NCBI GenBank assembly: GCA_014529385.2
Contig: CM043954.1
Span: 91,043,747 to 91,107,746 of the forward strand
Origin: Adiantum capillus-veneris
Taxonomy: Eukaryota > Streptophyta > Polypodiopsida > Polypodiales > Pteridaceae
Length of the DNA: 64,000 nucleotides
Direction of reading: 5' to 3'
The notes beneath the pieces are model-generated. The model saw only the letters and a program-made list of their open reading frames with translations. It was not told the DNA's origin and did not search any database. A program made the position numbers and the translations under genes. This document shows positions 46,561 through 57,812 of the stretch, one piece after another (within the stretch, counting starts at the first letter, position 1; the number at the start of each line of letters is the position of its first letter).

Positions 46561-47260
46561 AAGCGAGGACCTCTCTCCAGATGCAATCACCTACGCATGC
46601 ATCTTGAAGGCATGTGGCTCTACGCAAGATACTCATATGGACACAAAAATTTAGAAATATATTATGAGTCAAGTTTATTGAAGAAAGATGTCATGCTTGG
46701 CACTGTCTTGGTTGATATGTATGTCAGATGTGGTACGCTTGAGAAACTTCTCAAGCACAAAAAGTGCTTGAGGAGCTTCTTGTCTGGAATGTCCTCTCTT
46801 GGAATATAGTGATTGTGAAATGTGTGCAACAGAAGCAGGGCTAGAAAGCCCTAGGTTGTTTCTAATGGATGCAAAGCAAGCTCTCCCTACATCCTCATGC
46901 AAGGGTCATTTGGAACGGTGTCTCTTGGACACTGGTCGCAGGATACTCACAATAGGAGCAAAACCAAAAAACTCTAGGATGTTTTAGCGGATGCAATGCA
47001 ATTGTATTTCTTTAAATTTAGTCACTTGTACTTTTGTCTTGAAGGCATGTGGCTCTATGCAAGTGTTCGAGGAGCTTCTTGTCTAGATTGTGGACTCTTG
47101 GAATGCTTTGATTGCAAGATTTGTCCCACGAGGGCAGGGCTAGAAAGCTCTAGTTTGTTTTCAGTAAGTGCGAATCGAGGGCCTCTCTCCAAATGCTAAC
47201 ACCTATGCATGCATCTTGAAGGCATGTTGCTCTATGCAAGAAGTTGATATGGGCACAAAA

Positions 47261-47700
47261 ATTGCATAGTGAGTAAGCAACATCATTTTTTGGTTTTTTA
47301 CATTGAAAATGCACTTAATGGATGCACTAAAATTGCATACTACTGTGGGAATGGCATTTTCCCTCGTATTATAAAAATTGGGGAGGACTGTGCAAACTCC
47401 CCCATGCAAGGAGACTTGCATGTTTTCTTTTTGTTTGAAACATAAAAATGAAGCAACAAACGATTATAATTAGTAACATTGACATCTTGTATGATCACGA
47501 GCATTGAGTTTGACAAAACTCTAACGCTCCTTGTGGTTCTTTGGCGAGGTACCCTTCTGAAGCACTACAATCGGTATCCTATTTCTACGAGGTATACCTC
47601 TGAATCGCAAAAATAGGTATTCTCTCTCTCTCTATCTATCTATCTATCTCTCTCTCTCTCTCTCTCTCTTTGTGTGCTTCATTTTCTCTCTTAGGTAAAA
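47261..47700. other. Non-PPR interruption in array 2
   Basis: About 440 bases without PPR wording, ending in a CT/ATCT microsatellite (47619-47668). It may be a small insertion; the ends are not clear. Confidence 0.4.
47619..47668. repeat. CT / ATCT microsatellite
   Basis: TCTCTC and ATCTATCT tracts in a row. Confidence 0.9.
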
Positions 47701-49760
47701 ATATCTAACACCAGATGCAATCATCCACGTAGCATAGACACAATCACCCACGCATGCATCTTAAAGGTTTGCAGCTCTGTCAAAGTTTGTTGAAAAAAGA
47801 TGTCATGCTTGGCACTACCTGAGTTGATATGTATGCCAAATATAGTTCGCTTGAGAAGGATGTCATGATTGGCACTGTCTTGCTCGATATGTATGCCAAA
47901 TGTGGTGCACTTTAGAAAGCACAAAAAGTGCTTCAGGAGCTTCCTGTCTGGACATAATCTTGAAGGCATGCGATTTTGTCACACTTTTTTAATCGTTGCA
48001 GGAAGAATCCTCTCTTCAAATGCAATCACCTATGCATGCATAGATGCAATCACCAATGCAGGCATCTTGAAGGCATGTGGCTCTGTCGCACTTTCTTAAT
48101 TGTTGCAGGCAGAATGTCAGATGCAAAGTGAGGGCCTCTCTCGAGTTGTGGGATGTGTGCAACAAGAGCAACATGAAAGGGTGTTGACAACAGATGTTGT
48201 GCTTGGTTGACATGTATGCCAAATGTGGTGTGCTTCAAAAAGCACAAAAAGTGCTTGAGGAAATGTCGCCTCTTGGAATGCATTGACTATGGGATGTCTG
48301 CAACACGAGTAATGCCAAATTTTGAAGTGTGGACGCTCTCTAGATGTAATGACCTACACTACATAGATGCAATCACCCATAGAGGCATCTTGAAGGCATG
48401 CGGCTCTGTCAGAGTGTTGAAAAAAGATGTCATGCTTGACATTGTCCTGATTGATATGTATGCCAAATTTGGCAGGCTTGAGAAGGATGTCATGCTTGGC
48501 ATTGTCTTGGTCGATCTGTATGCCAAATGTGGTGTGCTTTAGAAAGCACAAAAAATGCTTCAGGAGCTTCCTGTCAGGAATGTCTCCTCTTGGATTGCAC
48601 TTACACAGGCATCTTGAAGGCATGCGGCTTTGTCACTCTTTTTTAATCATCGTAGAAAGAATCCTTTCTCCAGATGCAATCACCTATGCAGGCATAGATG
48701 CAACCACCTACATAGGCATCTTGAAGGCATGTGGCTTTGTCGCTCTTTTTTAATCATCGCAGGTAGAATCCAAATGCGAAGCGCGGGCCTCTCTCCAGTT
48801 GCGGATGTGTGCAATAAGAGAGCGCCAGAGGGTGTTGAAAAAAGATGTTGTGCTTGGCATTGTCTTGCTTGACATGTATGCCAAATGTGGTGCGCTTTAG
48901 AAAGCACAAAAAGTGATTGAGGAGCTTCCTAGTCCGAAATGTCTCCTCTTGGTCTGCCTTGATTGCGGGATGTGTGCAACAAGAGCAATCCCAAAGTTTG
49001 GAGTGTGGACTCTTCGAATGTACTATTGCAAGATTAGCCACAGGAGAAACCTCTAGTATGTTTTCAGTAGATGTAATCATCTACACATGCAAGAAGGATG
49101 TGCGTCCACCTGGAATCTTTTTTCAAATGGTGCTTTTACATTCATCACACATTTTTACTCATCACAGGCAGAATCCTCTCTCGAGATGCAATCACCTACA
49201 TAGGCATCTTGAAGGCATGCGGCTCTGTGAGAGTCTGTTGAAAAAAAATGGTGTGCTTGGAATTGTCTTGGTTGATATGTATGCCAAATCTGGTGTGCAT
49301 GAGAAAGATGTCGTGCTTGGCACTGTCTTGGTCGATGTGTATGCCAAATGTGGTGCACTTCAGAAAGCACAAATAGTGCTTTAGGAGCTTCTTGACGACT
49401 GGAATGTTGCCTCTTGGAATGGACCTATGTAGGCATCTTGAAGGCATGCATCTTTGTGACGCTTTTTTCATCATTGCAAGCAGGATCCTCTCTCCAGATG
49501 CAATTATTTATGCAGCCAAAGATGCAATCACCTTCGGAGGCATCTTGAAGGCAAGCGGCTTTGTCGCGCTTCTTCTATTGTCACAGACAAAATCCATATG
49601 CAAAGCGAGGGCCTCTCTCCAGTTGTGGGATGTGTGCAAAAAGAACAGCGCCAGAGGGTGTTGAAAAAAGATGTTGTGCTTGGCATTGTCTTGGTTGACA
49701 TGTATGCCAAATGTGGCGTGCTTGAGAAAGCACAAAAAGTGCTTGAGGAGCTTCCTGGTT

Positions 49761-50171
49761 TGAAATGTTGCCTCTTGGAATGCATTGATTGCGGGATGTG
49801 TGCAACAAGAGCAGCACCAAAGTTTGGGGTGTGGACTCTTCAAATGCACTGATTGCAATATTTGCCACATGAGAAATCTCTAGTCTGTTTTCAACAGATG
49901 CAATCACCTACACTGCAAGAAGGCATGTGACTCTACGTACAACAAGAGCAGGGCCAGTAACAAGAAGGCATTTGAAATGTTGCCTCTTGGAATGCATTGA
50001 TTGCGGGATGTGTGCAACAAGAGCAGCACCAAAGTTTGGGGTGTGGACTCTTCAAATGCACTGATTGCAATATTTTCCACATGAGAAATCTCTAGTCTGT
50101 TTTCAACAGATGCAATCACCTACACTGCAAGAAGGCATGTGACTCTACGTACAACAAGAACAGGGCCAGTA
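49761..50171 (+). repeat. 200-bp near-identical duplication inside PPR array 2
   Basis: 49761-49960 and 49973-50171 (offset 212) are almost identical, including GTTTGGGGTGTGGACTCTTC and ACTCTACGTACAACAAGA. This points to a very recent event. Confidence 0.92.
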
Positions 50172-50720
50172 AGATGTCATGCTTGGCACTGCCTTGGTCG
50201 ATATATATGCCAAATGTGGTGCGCTTTAGAAAGATGTCGTGCTTGGCACTACCTTCATCTTGAAGGCATTCGGATCTATCATGCTTTTTTAATCGTCGTC
50301 ACATGCAGAATCTTGATGCAAAGCAAGGGCCTTTCTCTAGTTGTGGGATGTGTTAAACAAGATCACCACCAGAGGGTGTTGAAAAAAGATATTGTTCTTG
50401 GTTTTGTCTTGGTTGACATGTATGCCAAATGTGGTGCGCTTCCGAAAGCACAAAAAATGCTTCAAGATCTTCATGGTCTAAAATGTCGGTTCTCGAAATG
50501 CATTGATTGTAGAATGTGAGCAACAAGAGCAGTGCCAAAGTTCGGAGTGTGGACTCTTCGAATGCACTGATTGTAGGATTTTCCACAGGAAAAATCTCTA
50601 GTCTGTTTTTAGTGGATGCAATCACATACGCATGCAACAAGGTTGGTAACTCTACACACAACCGGAGAAGGTCCAGAAAGATGTCGTGCTTCACACTGCC
50701 TTGGTCGATATGTATGTGTA

Positions 50721-53400
50721 AGATACCCAGTTTTTGGGTCTCTTCTAAAAATAAGAAAAATAGTTTTCAATATACATTTTGCCAAATTTTGACTTTTCGA
50801 TTCTTGATTGACAGCATTGGAAGGTTCTAAAGTAAAAAGCAAGGCCGTTTCCATGTTCCATTAGGTTAGACAGACGTTTGGTTCAGTTTTGGAAAAATCC
50901 GCTATTTTTAGCTTTTTCATGCTTTTCATGCTTTTAGGTGCTTGTTTTGCAAAAAGCAAGGTCGGATCCTTGATCTACATGTTCCAGGGAAGCTATGGTC
51001 GACGAATTTTATAAAAATATGCTTTTTAAGTGCTTTTCACACTATTTTAGCTTTTCATGATTTTTAGTGAAAAGTGAGTCCGCTTTCTTATTCCAGTGGA
51101 TAAGTGGAAACTGGTTCAATTTTAGAAAATTTTGCTTTTTTTCACCTTTTATGCTATTTTTAGCTTTTCGTGCTTTTCGACATTTTCGAAAAGCAATGTG
51201 ATTTTTATGATGATCTAAACATAAAAATATTGATTTTAGTCTCCGTCGGATTTAAAAATGATCACCCAGAGCAAAAACGGGACCAAACGGGATTTTTATA
51301 GGAACTATTTTTATAAAACGTGGTACTGTAAATACATCGTGGCAGTACGGGAAAGTCATAATTATGTTAGGACAATACGATGCGGCATAGTCTATCTATG
51401 GTTTCCATTAGTTAGCCAGACACTGTTTAGTTGGACAATTTTGCTCTAAAAAAATTAAATGGTAAGTGGGAGAGTTGACCACGAAAAGCAAAGGCTTGTT
51501 TTTAACAAAGTTGCCAAAAAGCTGGAGCTATTCCTAGCCGAAAACTAGCGCTAGTTTTCTGCTTGGGACTCACTCCAGCCAGCTGCAGAGCCTATAAATT
51601 ACCAGTTAGTGCTCAGTTTTGAGTGCCGTCTGTTGCATCTATGTGAGGGCCATACCCAGACTCGACCCTACTCACCTCCCTCATTCTTCTAGACTGTTCC
51701 AGGGAATGACATAGATCTATCTGCAGGTATCCCTCCCACTTGGGACCGACACCCAGGCAGGACTCCGACCTATCTCGAATGCCAACCCAAGGGGGTAAAT
51801 CCCATCAATTTGATGACTCTATCCGCTTATCATAATTTAATCCTTCGTTGACATCTTTCAGTCACCTACACCCAAAATCGTGGTCCTTAGTCTTGATTCT
51901 CTTGATCTTTAACTTGAGGATCTGCTCTTGCTTTCTTGTTCTCCCTTAGTTCATGGCGATAACCCCTTTTTCCTGACAAGCAAACACATCAGTTATCGCT
52001 TTCCCCTAAGAAGAGGGATCTTGTAATCCTACCTGGTCTCGCTCGTTCCCGCTTACTCGTTTTTACCCCGCATAGTCCTAGCGTTTAACATAAAAAAATT
52101 ATCAACATCCGGCCATCTGACCCTCCGGATGCACCCACCCATTGAACCATTTCATGAAAATCCCTTCCCGAGGTAGTACTTAACTACTACAAAATCAGGA
52201 AGACAGTCTATCAGACATTGTCAGACAACAAGCAACATACAATCTGTTGCATACTCTCTTTCAAGGAAATTCATCTGGTTGTTCCCACCAGATCTTTATT
52301 CAGAAACTTTTAATTCATTTCTTTACCTTTATATGCTACAATTAGCTTGTAACTAGTTTCCTAACTAATCATGCAACACATATAGTTTCAACCAATTCAT
52401 CTTGGTTTACTCAAGACCAAGATAATTGGTTACAAGCCATCAAAATGGCAGCACCTTCACAATATTTCCTAGAATTAAGTGTTTGGGAAAGGCTCATCAA
52501 GTAATTTAATCATTCCTTCTACATTTTATTTTGAGAGGCATAGCACCATCTGGTGACAGATTCACAGGATAGCCCCTATATTCCTAACCTTTCCAGTTCC
52601 TTTTTATGCAACAAAATCGAACAAATTCCCTTAATTCAATTCACATCATCCTCCCTAAATATGACCTTCTCATCCAACTATTGGCATCAGGCCATACCCG
52701 GATTATGGTCGTTTTCCAATTAGAAACCGCGGGTACTTCACCAGGCCGAGCAAAAATAAAACAAACCCACTCATCCCTTATCCCTCGGGCATGAATGGCT
52801 TAGGTATAACAAACTTGCAGGTTACCCTGCCCTAGCCGAAAAGGGCCAATCTCCGTCAAGTTTCCCAAGAAAATCCTCTCAATGGGCCAGCCTTTCAATC
52901 AAATTGACCCCAATAAGATCCATCTTGGTTTCCGGTCATTTTCAGACAATCTTCAAAACTCCTAGTTAAATCTATGTTTTGCAATGGCTATCCCTATCAC
53001 CTCTTGAGATTCCTTTTTAACTCCTAGTTGGTAATGTCTAGGTTCATTCATTTATCAACTTTAATTCCTACTTTCATTAATTATCTGCCAGCCAAGTTTA
53101 TTTAAAAAACACAAGCGAGTTTTTGTCATAGGCATTTGATGGTTAATGTCTCTTCAAAAATGCCAACTTTTTAAGTTCAATCCCCATTTTGTACGTTTCC
53201 CAGGTTTTGAAATCCTTTGCCATCCATGGGACATCTCCATGGAAGCTTGTAGAGTTTTCGGTTCAAAACAACACGGAGATCAATTCCGCGAAGTTATCCC
53301 CTATCTCCTCCATCCCGTATTTGCAAACAAACTTGAAGTTGACAACTTTAGAAATACTCTTCAATACCAAAAATTGAACTACTTCTATCGAGCTTAGACA
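50721..53400. other. Unassigned region, possibly containing an LTR
   Basis: No gene is recognised. Several features would fit a long LTR: a TGTAAGATACCC start at about 50715, TATAAATTA near 51592 followed by a leader-like stretch, and CGTTTAACA near 52081-52089. However, no second copy, primer binding site or duplication is visible. An open plus-strand stretch at 53146-53397 has no nameable domain. Confidence 0.3.
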
Positions 53401-55200
53401 ACTACTCTTTTCGTATGCTGCCTAGCTTTCCATTTAGGAAGCTAGAAGGTCGTCCTATAATTTATGAATCTTTGAGCTTTCCATTAAAGCTCGCTTTGGG
53501 GATAAAATGGGAATCTAGAGCTTTCCATTAAATCTTGGAAGAGAGGATTATAACCATACATTCTTCCTACTGTAAAGAGACATGCAAACCCTAAGCTTGA
53601 TTACCATAATGAGACTAAATCTTTCTCTCTTAAATGAGACAAGGTTTCCATGGAAACTTAACCCTAATCACACAAGGTCACCATGGAAGCTTAACCCTAA
53701 TCACACAAGGTCACCATGGAAGCTAAACCCTAATCACACAAGATCACCATGGAAGCTTCACCCTAATCACACACAAGGTCACCATGGAAGCTAAACCCGA
53801 AATTGCAAGCTTATCTTTCAAAGCTTTTCCTAAGTGCAAAGTTACCATCAAAGCTTAGCTTAAGGATGAAACTCTACCTTTGAAGCTTAACTTCATGATG
53901 CATGGATACTCTTAGCACTTAACCCTAATTGTGAAGTTATCATTAAAGCTTAAACCTAAAATACAAGGTAGTCACTAAAGCTTACACCTAAGTGAAAAGT
54001 TACCATTAAAGCTTAGCTTAAGAGTGCAAATTTACCTTTGAAAGTTTAACTTAATGATGCATAACTACCATTAATACTTAACCCTAATTCCAAAGTTACC
54101 ATTAAAGCTTAAACCTAAAATACAAGGTAGTCACTAAAGCTTACACCTAAGTGCAAAGTTACCATTAAAGCTTAGCTTAAGGATGTAAATCTACCTTTGA
54201 AGCTTAACTTAATGATGCATAGATACTCTTAGCACTTAATCCTAACGGCGAGGTTATCATGAAAGCTTAAACCTAAAATACAAGGTAGTCACTAAAGCTT
54301 ACACCTAAGTGCAAAGTTACCATTAAAGCTTAACTTAAGAGTGCAAATCTACCTTTGAAAGCTTAACTTAATGATACATAACTACCACTAATACTTAACC
54401 CTAATTCCAAGGTAGTCACTAAAGCTTACACCTAAGTGCAAAGTTACCATTAAAGCTTAGCTTAAGGATGCAAATCTACCTTTGAAGCTTAACTTAATGA
54501 TGCATAGATACTCCTAGCACTTAACCCTAATTGTGAGGTTACCATCAAAGCTTAAACCTAAAATACAAGGTAGTCACTAAAGTTTACACCTAAGTGCAAA
54601 GTTACCATTAAAGCTTAGCTTAAGAGTGCAAATCTACCTTTGAAAACTTAACTTAATGATGCATAAATACCATTAATACTTAACCCTAATTCCAAGGTTA
54701 CCATTAAAGCTTAAACCTAAAATACAAGGTAGTCACTAAAGCTTACACCTAAGTGAAAATTTACCGTTAAAGCTTAGCTTAAGGATGCAAATCTACCTTT
54801 GAAGCTTAACTTAATGATGCATAGATACTCTTAGCACTTCACCCTAATTGTGAGGTTACCATTAAAGGTTAAACCTAAAATACAAGAGGTAGTCACTAAA
54901 GCTTACACCTAAGTGCAAAGTTACCATTAAATCTTAGCTTAAGAGTGTAAATATACCTTTGAAATCTTAATTTAATGATGCATAACTATCATTAAAACTT
55001 AACCCTAATTCTAAGGTTATCATTAAAGCTTAAACCTAAAATACAAGGTAGTCACTAAAGCTTAACCTAAGTGTAAAGTTACCATTAAAGCTTAGTTTAA
55101 GGATGCAAATCTACCTTTGAAGCTTAACTTAATGATGCATAAATACTCTTAGCACTTAATCCTAATTCAGAGGTTACCATTAAAGCTTAGACCTAATATG
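53401..55200. repeat. Layered tandem repeat (about 32 bp, 158 bp, 316 bp)
   Basis: The array is built of 30-33-bp subunits with an AAGCTTAxCCTAA core. The first part (about 53640-53810) is a simple run of such units containing CACCATGGAAGC. From 53880 on, five subunits form a monomer of about 158 bp. A landmark GATGCATA recurs at 53897, 54056, 54214, 54373, 54499, 54658, 54816, 54977 and 55134, giving spacings 159, 158, 159, 126, 159, 158, 161 and 157. Monomers alternate between an ATACTCTTAGCAC type and a CTACCATTAATAC type, giving a higher-order period of about 316 bp. One monomer has lost a single subunit (126 bp). Confidence 0.95.
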
Positions 55201-55539
55201 ATGCACATAAACCTTCCTAGTATTAAAACACATGGTTTAGGTTAATTAATCGTGCTAGAAGTGAAGATTACCTCCTCTAAACAAGAGGGAAGTGGGGTTG
55301 AAGTCCTTCTTGAGGCATCAGGAAGAAGGAAAGGGATTTAGGATGAAGAGGAAGGAGAGAGGAGCTTCTTCACAAAACCCTCAAGGGTTTGGTCTTCAAG
55401 AGAGTGAGAGATCAAGAGCAAGGTTTAAGAAAAACTTTGATTTACTTAAGCATAATCTTGAGCATGGCAAGTATGCAAGTAGCTTAGCAATGTGTGTAAA
55501 ATTACAAAGGAGCCTCTAGCCTTTGTTGGAGAGGCGATT
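55201..55539 (+). other. Unassigned segment before the L1
   Basis: An open stretch at 55292-55519 (basic, with SRARFKKNFDLLKHNLEHG) has no family I recognise. It could be the end of whatever sequence carried the tandem repeat. Confidence 0.3.
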
Positions 55540-55564
55540 GCTTCTCTGAAACGGCTCACTACTG

Positions 55565-55861
55565 CCCCCCCCCCCCCCCCCTTGCTGCCTCCTGTCCCCC
55601 GCATGCCCTTGAGCGCTTCTGCCCAGCCCAGCCCGCCCGCCCGCGTGCATCAGACCGGCCCGCCTCGCCTGCCCTTGCGCGCAGCAGCCCGCTGCCCCCA
55701 CCTCGCGTTGTCCCCCAGTCTGTCCGCTGCCCCTTCTTGCGCCGCCATCCCCCCCCCCCCGCCCGCTGTCCCTTTAATTCTCGCTCAGTGCCTTATCCCT
55801 CCCCCCCCGCCCGCTGTCCCTTGAATTCTCGCTCACTGCCTTGTCCCTCCCCCCCCCCCCC
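55565..55861. repeat. Cluster of poly-C runs in the L1 leader
   Basis: Runs of 8 to 16 C at about 55565-55580, 55749-55758, 55801-55808 and 55849-55861 sit in a roughly 50-bp repeated motif (CGCCCGCTGTCCCTT, GAATTCTCGCTCA). The opposite strand could form G-quadruplexes. Confidence 0.85.
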
Positions 55862-55986
55862 GATCTTCGTCATTCCCGAAGGTTCCCGCACTCGGCTCTA
55901 CAACACTGTTTCTTCGGACTGTGCTCGGCGTGCTCGGTTGCAGAGTCTCTTCACCGCCTGCTTCTTCACCACAACGGTAGACATAG

Positions 55987-57812
55987 ATGGAGGCTCTAGG
56001 TCCGCCACAGAGGGACTCGTCCAAAGCCCCCCCACCTGACCCCGCTGAGCCCACCATTCGACTTGCTCTATCACCATCAGAGCAAGCGAGCATAGCCGCT
56101 GAGGTTGAGCGTTTGCAGGTGACTTCAGTCATCCGCAAAATTCTCGGCACCCATCCTAGCAGAGGAGAGCTGAGAGACCTCTCCAGGCCCGCCTTCTCGC
56201 AGAGGTGGACAAGATCTTAGATGTCCAGATTCTCGGACGGGGGTACTACCTGATCGAGTTCGAGACCTCCGAGATGGCTTCCAAGGTCATAGCTATGAGT
56301 CCACTGGCCATCCGAGCATCACGCGTCCACTTTCGACAGTGGCGACATGGTTTTGACCCGACTTCGGATGTGCTAGTAGAGGAGGCAGACATCCCCATCT
56401 CAGTCTGCTTTCTGGGTTTACAGAGGGACTGTCCCGGAGTCACCTCATACGATAGCATCAGTTCGAGTTTGAGTTTTGGTCAGAGATACCCACACGCTTT
56501 CGAAGGTCATCCTTCTGCCTCGGGTGAGTGGGGGTTGGTTTAGACAGAGTGTGGAGTACTCGGGTCTCCCGAACCAGTGCTTCATTTGCAAACAAATGGG
56601 CCACCTAGCAAAGGCCTGTCCACGGAGGAGGCCACGACCTGCACCTCAGCCTCATCCCCAGCCTCCCGCAGCCACAACCAGCCGCACAGCACACAGATTC
56701 AGAGCCACCCTCCGAGCCTGGGGCTCCAGCGAAGGAGGGGTGGCAGCAGGCCTGTGGCCGTCAACACTAGGGGCCACAACGACAGCCTGGCACTCAGAGT
56801 GGCCCTCAGGTGCCTACTTAGCAGCAGTGGGTTCCCACGGGGAACCACTTTGGTCCTCTTGAGCAGGAGGAGCCCCCTTCTCCAGCCTCCACCCCTGCTT
56901 AACCCTCACCAGCCCCCCCCCTTCAGAGTTCCCCTCCTCCTCCTCCTCCTCCCCTCCGCCCTCTGCTCCCGTCCACTCCCCACCTCACCCCTCTACCTCT
57001 GTCGTCCCACTCCGCTTTTCCTCCCCTACGCCCCCCCCAGCTCCTTCTTCCCCCCTCCTACTCCAGTTCCACAGTCGTCTCAGGAGACTCGTCCCTCCCC
57101 GGCGGCTAGAAGATCTCTTGGCAGCGCCTTTTCCACGAGTCTCCTAGCACGAGAGGGTCAACCCTTCTTGCGGCCCCCTCTGCAGATTCAGACATCTTCC
57201 CTTGCAGCTATCCCTCGTGGTCTGACAAGCATTGACCTCCGACGCCGCTGGGATTTCTTCGACTACGGGTTCACTCGCTTTCTCGGCGATGCCGCAGAAG
57301 ACCATGAGGCAGCCTGCTTCAGGGTCCATGCTTTGTTTCTCGACACTAGGGGGACAGAGGCCTTGGACTCAGCAGTTGGTTTCTCCTTCCCCCTCTGTGG
57401 TAGGACCGAGATAGAGTGGTCCCTCGACTAAGTGGTGGGATGGTTGCATACACAGGTTCTCAAGTTCTCTCACCACATGGGAGAACTTGGAGTTACAGAT
57501 TTGTTGCAGACTTTGTGGCCACTGGCCAAGTTTGCGGTGACACCCCCAGACTCAGCAGGATGTAGGCACATTGTGGTGTACTTTTTTGCTAATACGCAGT
57601 GTTTGCCTTGCTATGTATACATTCATGAGGACTCCTGCATAGAGGAGGTTGCTTTATGCACGGCTCGCTCTGCTTGGGCTTGGGCTAGGCACTCACTGCA
57701 GTCTCGCCTATCTAGAGGACGTTCGGATGCGGATTACTCCCCATCCAAGCCAGCCTCAAAGATAGCCCATCTTGCTGCTGCGGCAGCATCTGTTCTCTCT
57801 CGCTCCCCATGA
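55987..57812 (+). pseudogene. L1 ORF1 protein
   Basis: The ATG at 55987 gives MEALGPPQRDSSKAPPP. The next part, in another frame, carries ILGRGYYLIEFETSEMASKV and IRASRVHFRQWRHGFDP, the DUF4283 RNA-binding fold of plant L1 ORF1. A CCHC knuckle follows near 56578 (CFICKQMGHLAKAC). Then come a long Pro/Ser-rich linker and a C-terminal region (DLRRRWDFFDYGFTRFLG ... FANTQCLPCYVYIHEDSC). At least three frameshifts (near 56210, 56500 and 56650) and one in-frame TAA at 57429 break it. The stop is the TGA at 57810-57812, which overlaps the ORF2 ATG as ATGA. Function: binds its own RNA to form the LINE particle. Confidence 0.82.

Larger units (their letters stand above)
46561..50720 (+). pseudogene. 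Decayed PPR array 2, about 4 kb
   Basis: More than a dozen fragments of the same unit lie on the plus strand: KKDVVLGIVLVDMYAKCG (49660-49720), LEKAQKVLEELPG (49720-49760), WNALIAGCVQQEQ-like segments, MQSEGLSP, then DAITYACILKACG-like segments (48660-48760, 49180-49230, 49500-49560). Frames change every 50-150 bases and stops are frequent. The order of sub-blocks is scrambled, with repeated VLGIVLVDMYAKCG blocks at 47800, 47860, 48430, 48490, 48840, 49250, 49310, 49670 and 50390. This indicates repeated unequal duplication after decay or in a non-selected locus. No E or DYW domain is found. The source was probably a PLS-class organellar RNA-editing PPR gene. Confidence 0.75.

Noticed and set aside
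46561-50720. Functional PPR gene with introns
   Set aside because: Frame changes every 50-150 bases, scrambled block order and missing start, targeting peptide and E/DYW domains make a spliced gene implausible.
53640-55200. CRISPR-like array
   Set aside because: There are no unique spacers between constant repeats; the whole array is tandem repeat, and the context is a plant nuclear genome.
53640-55200. Interstitial telomere
   Set aside because: AACCCTAA occurs once per subunit but is not in tandem CCCTAAA runs.
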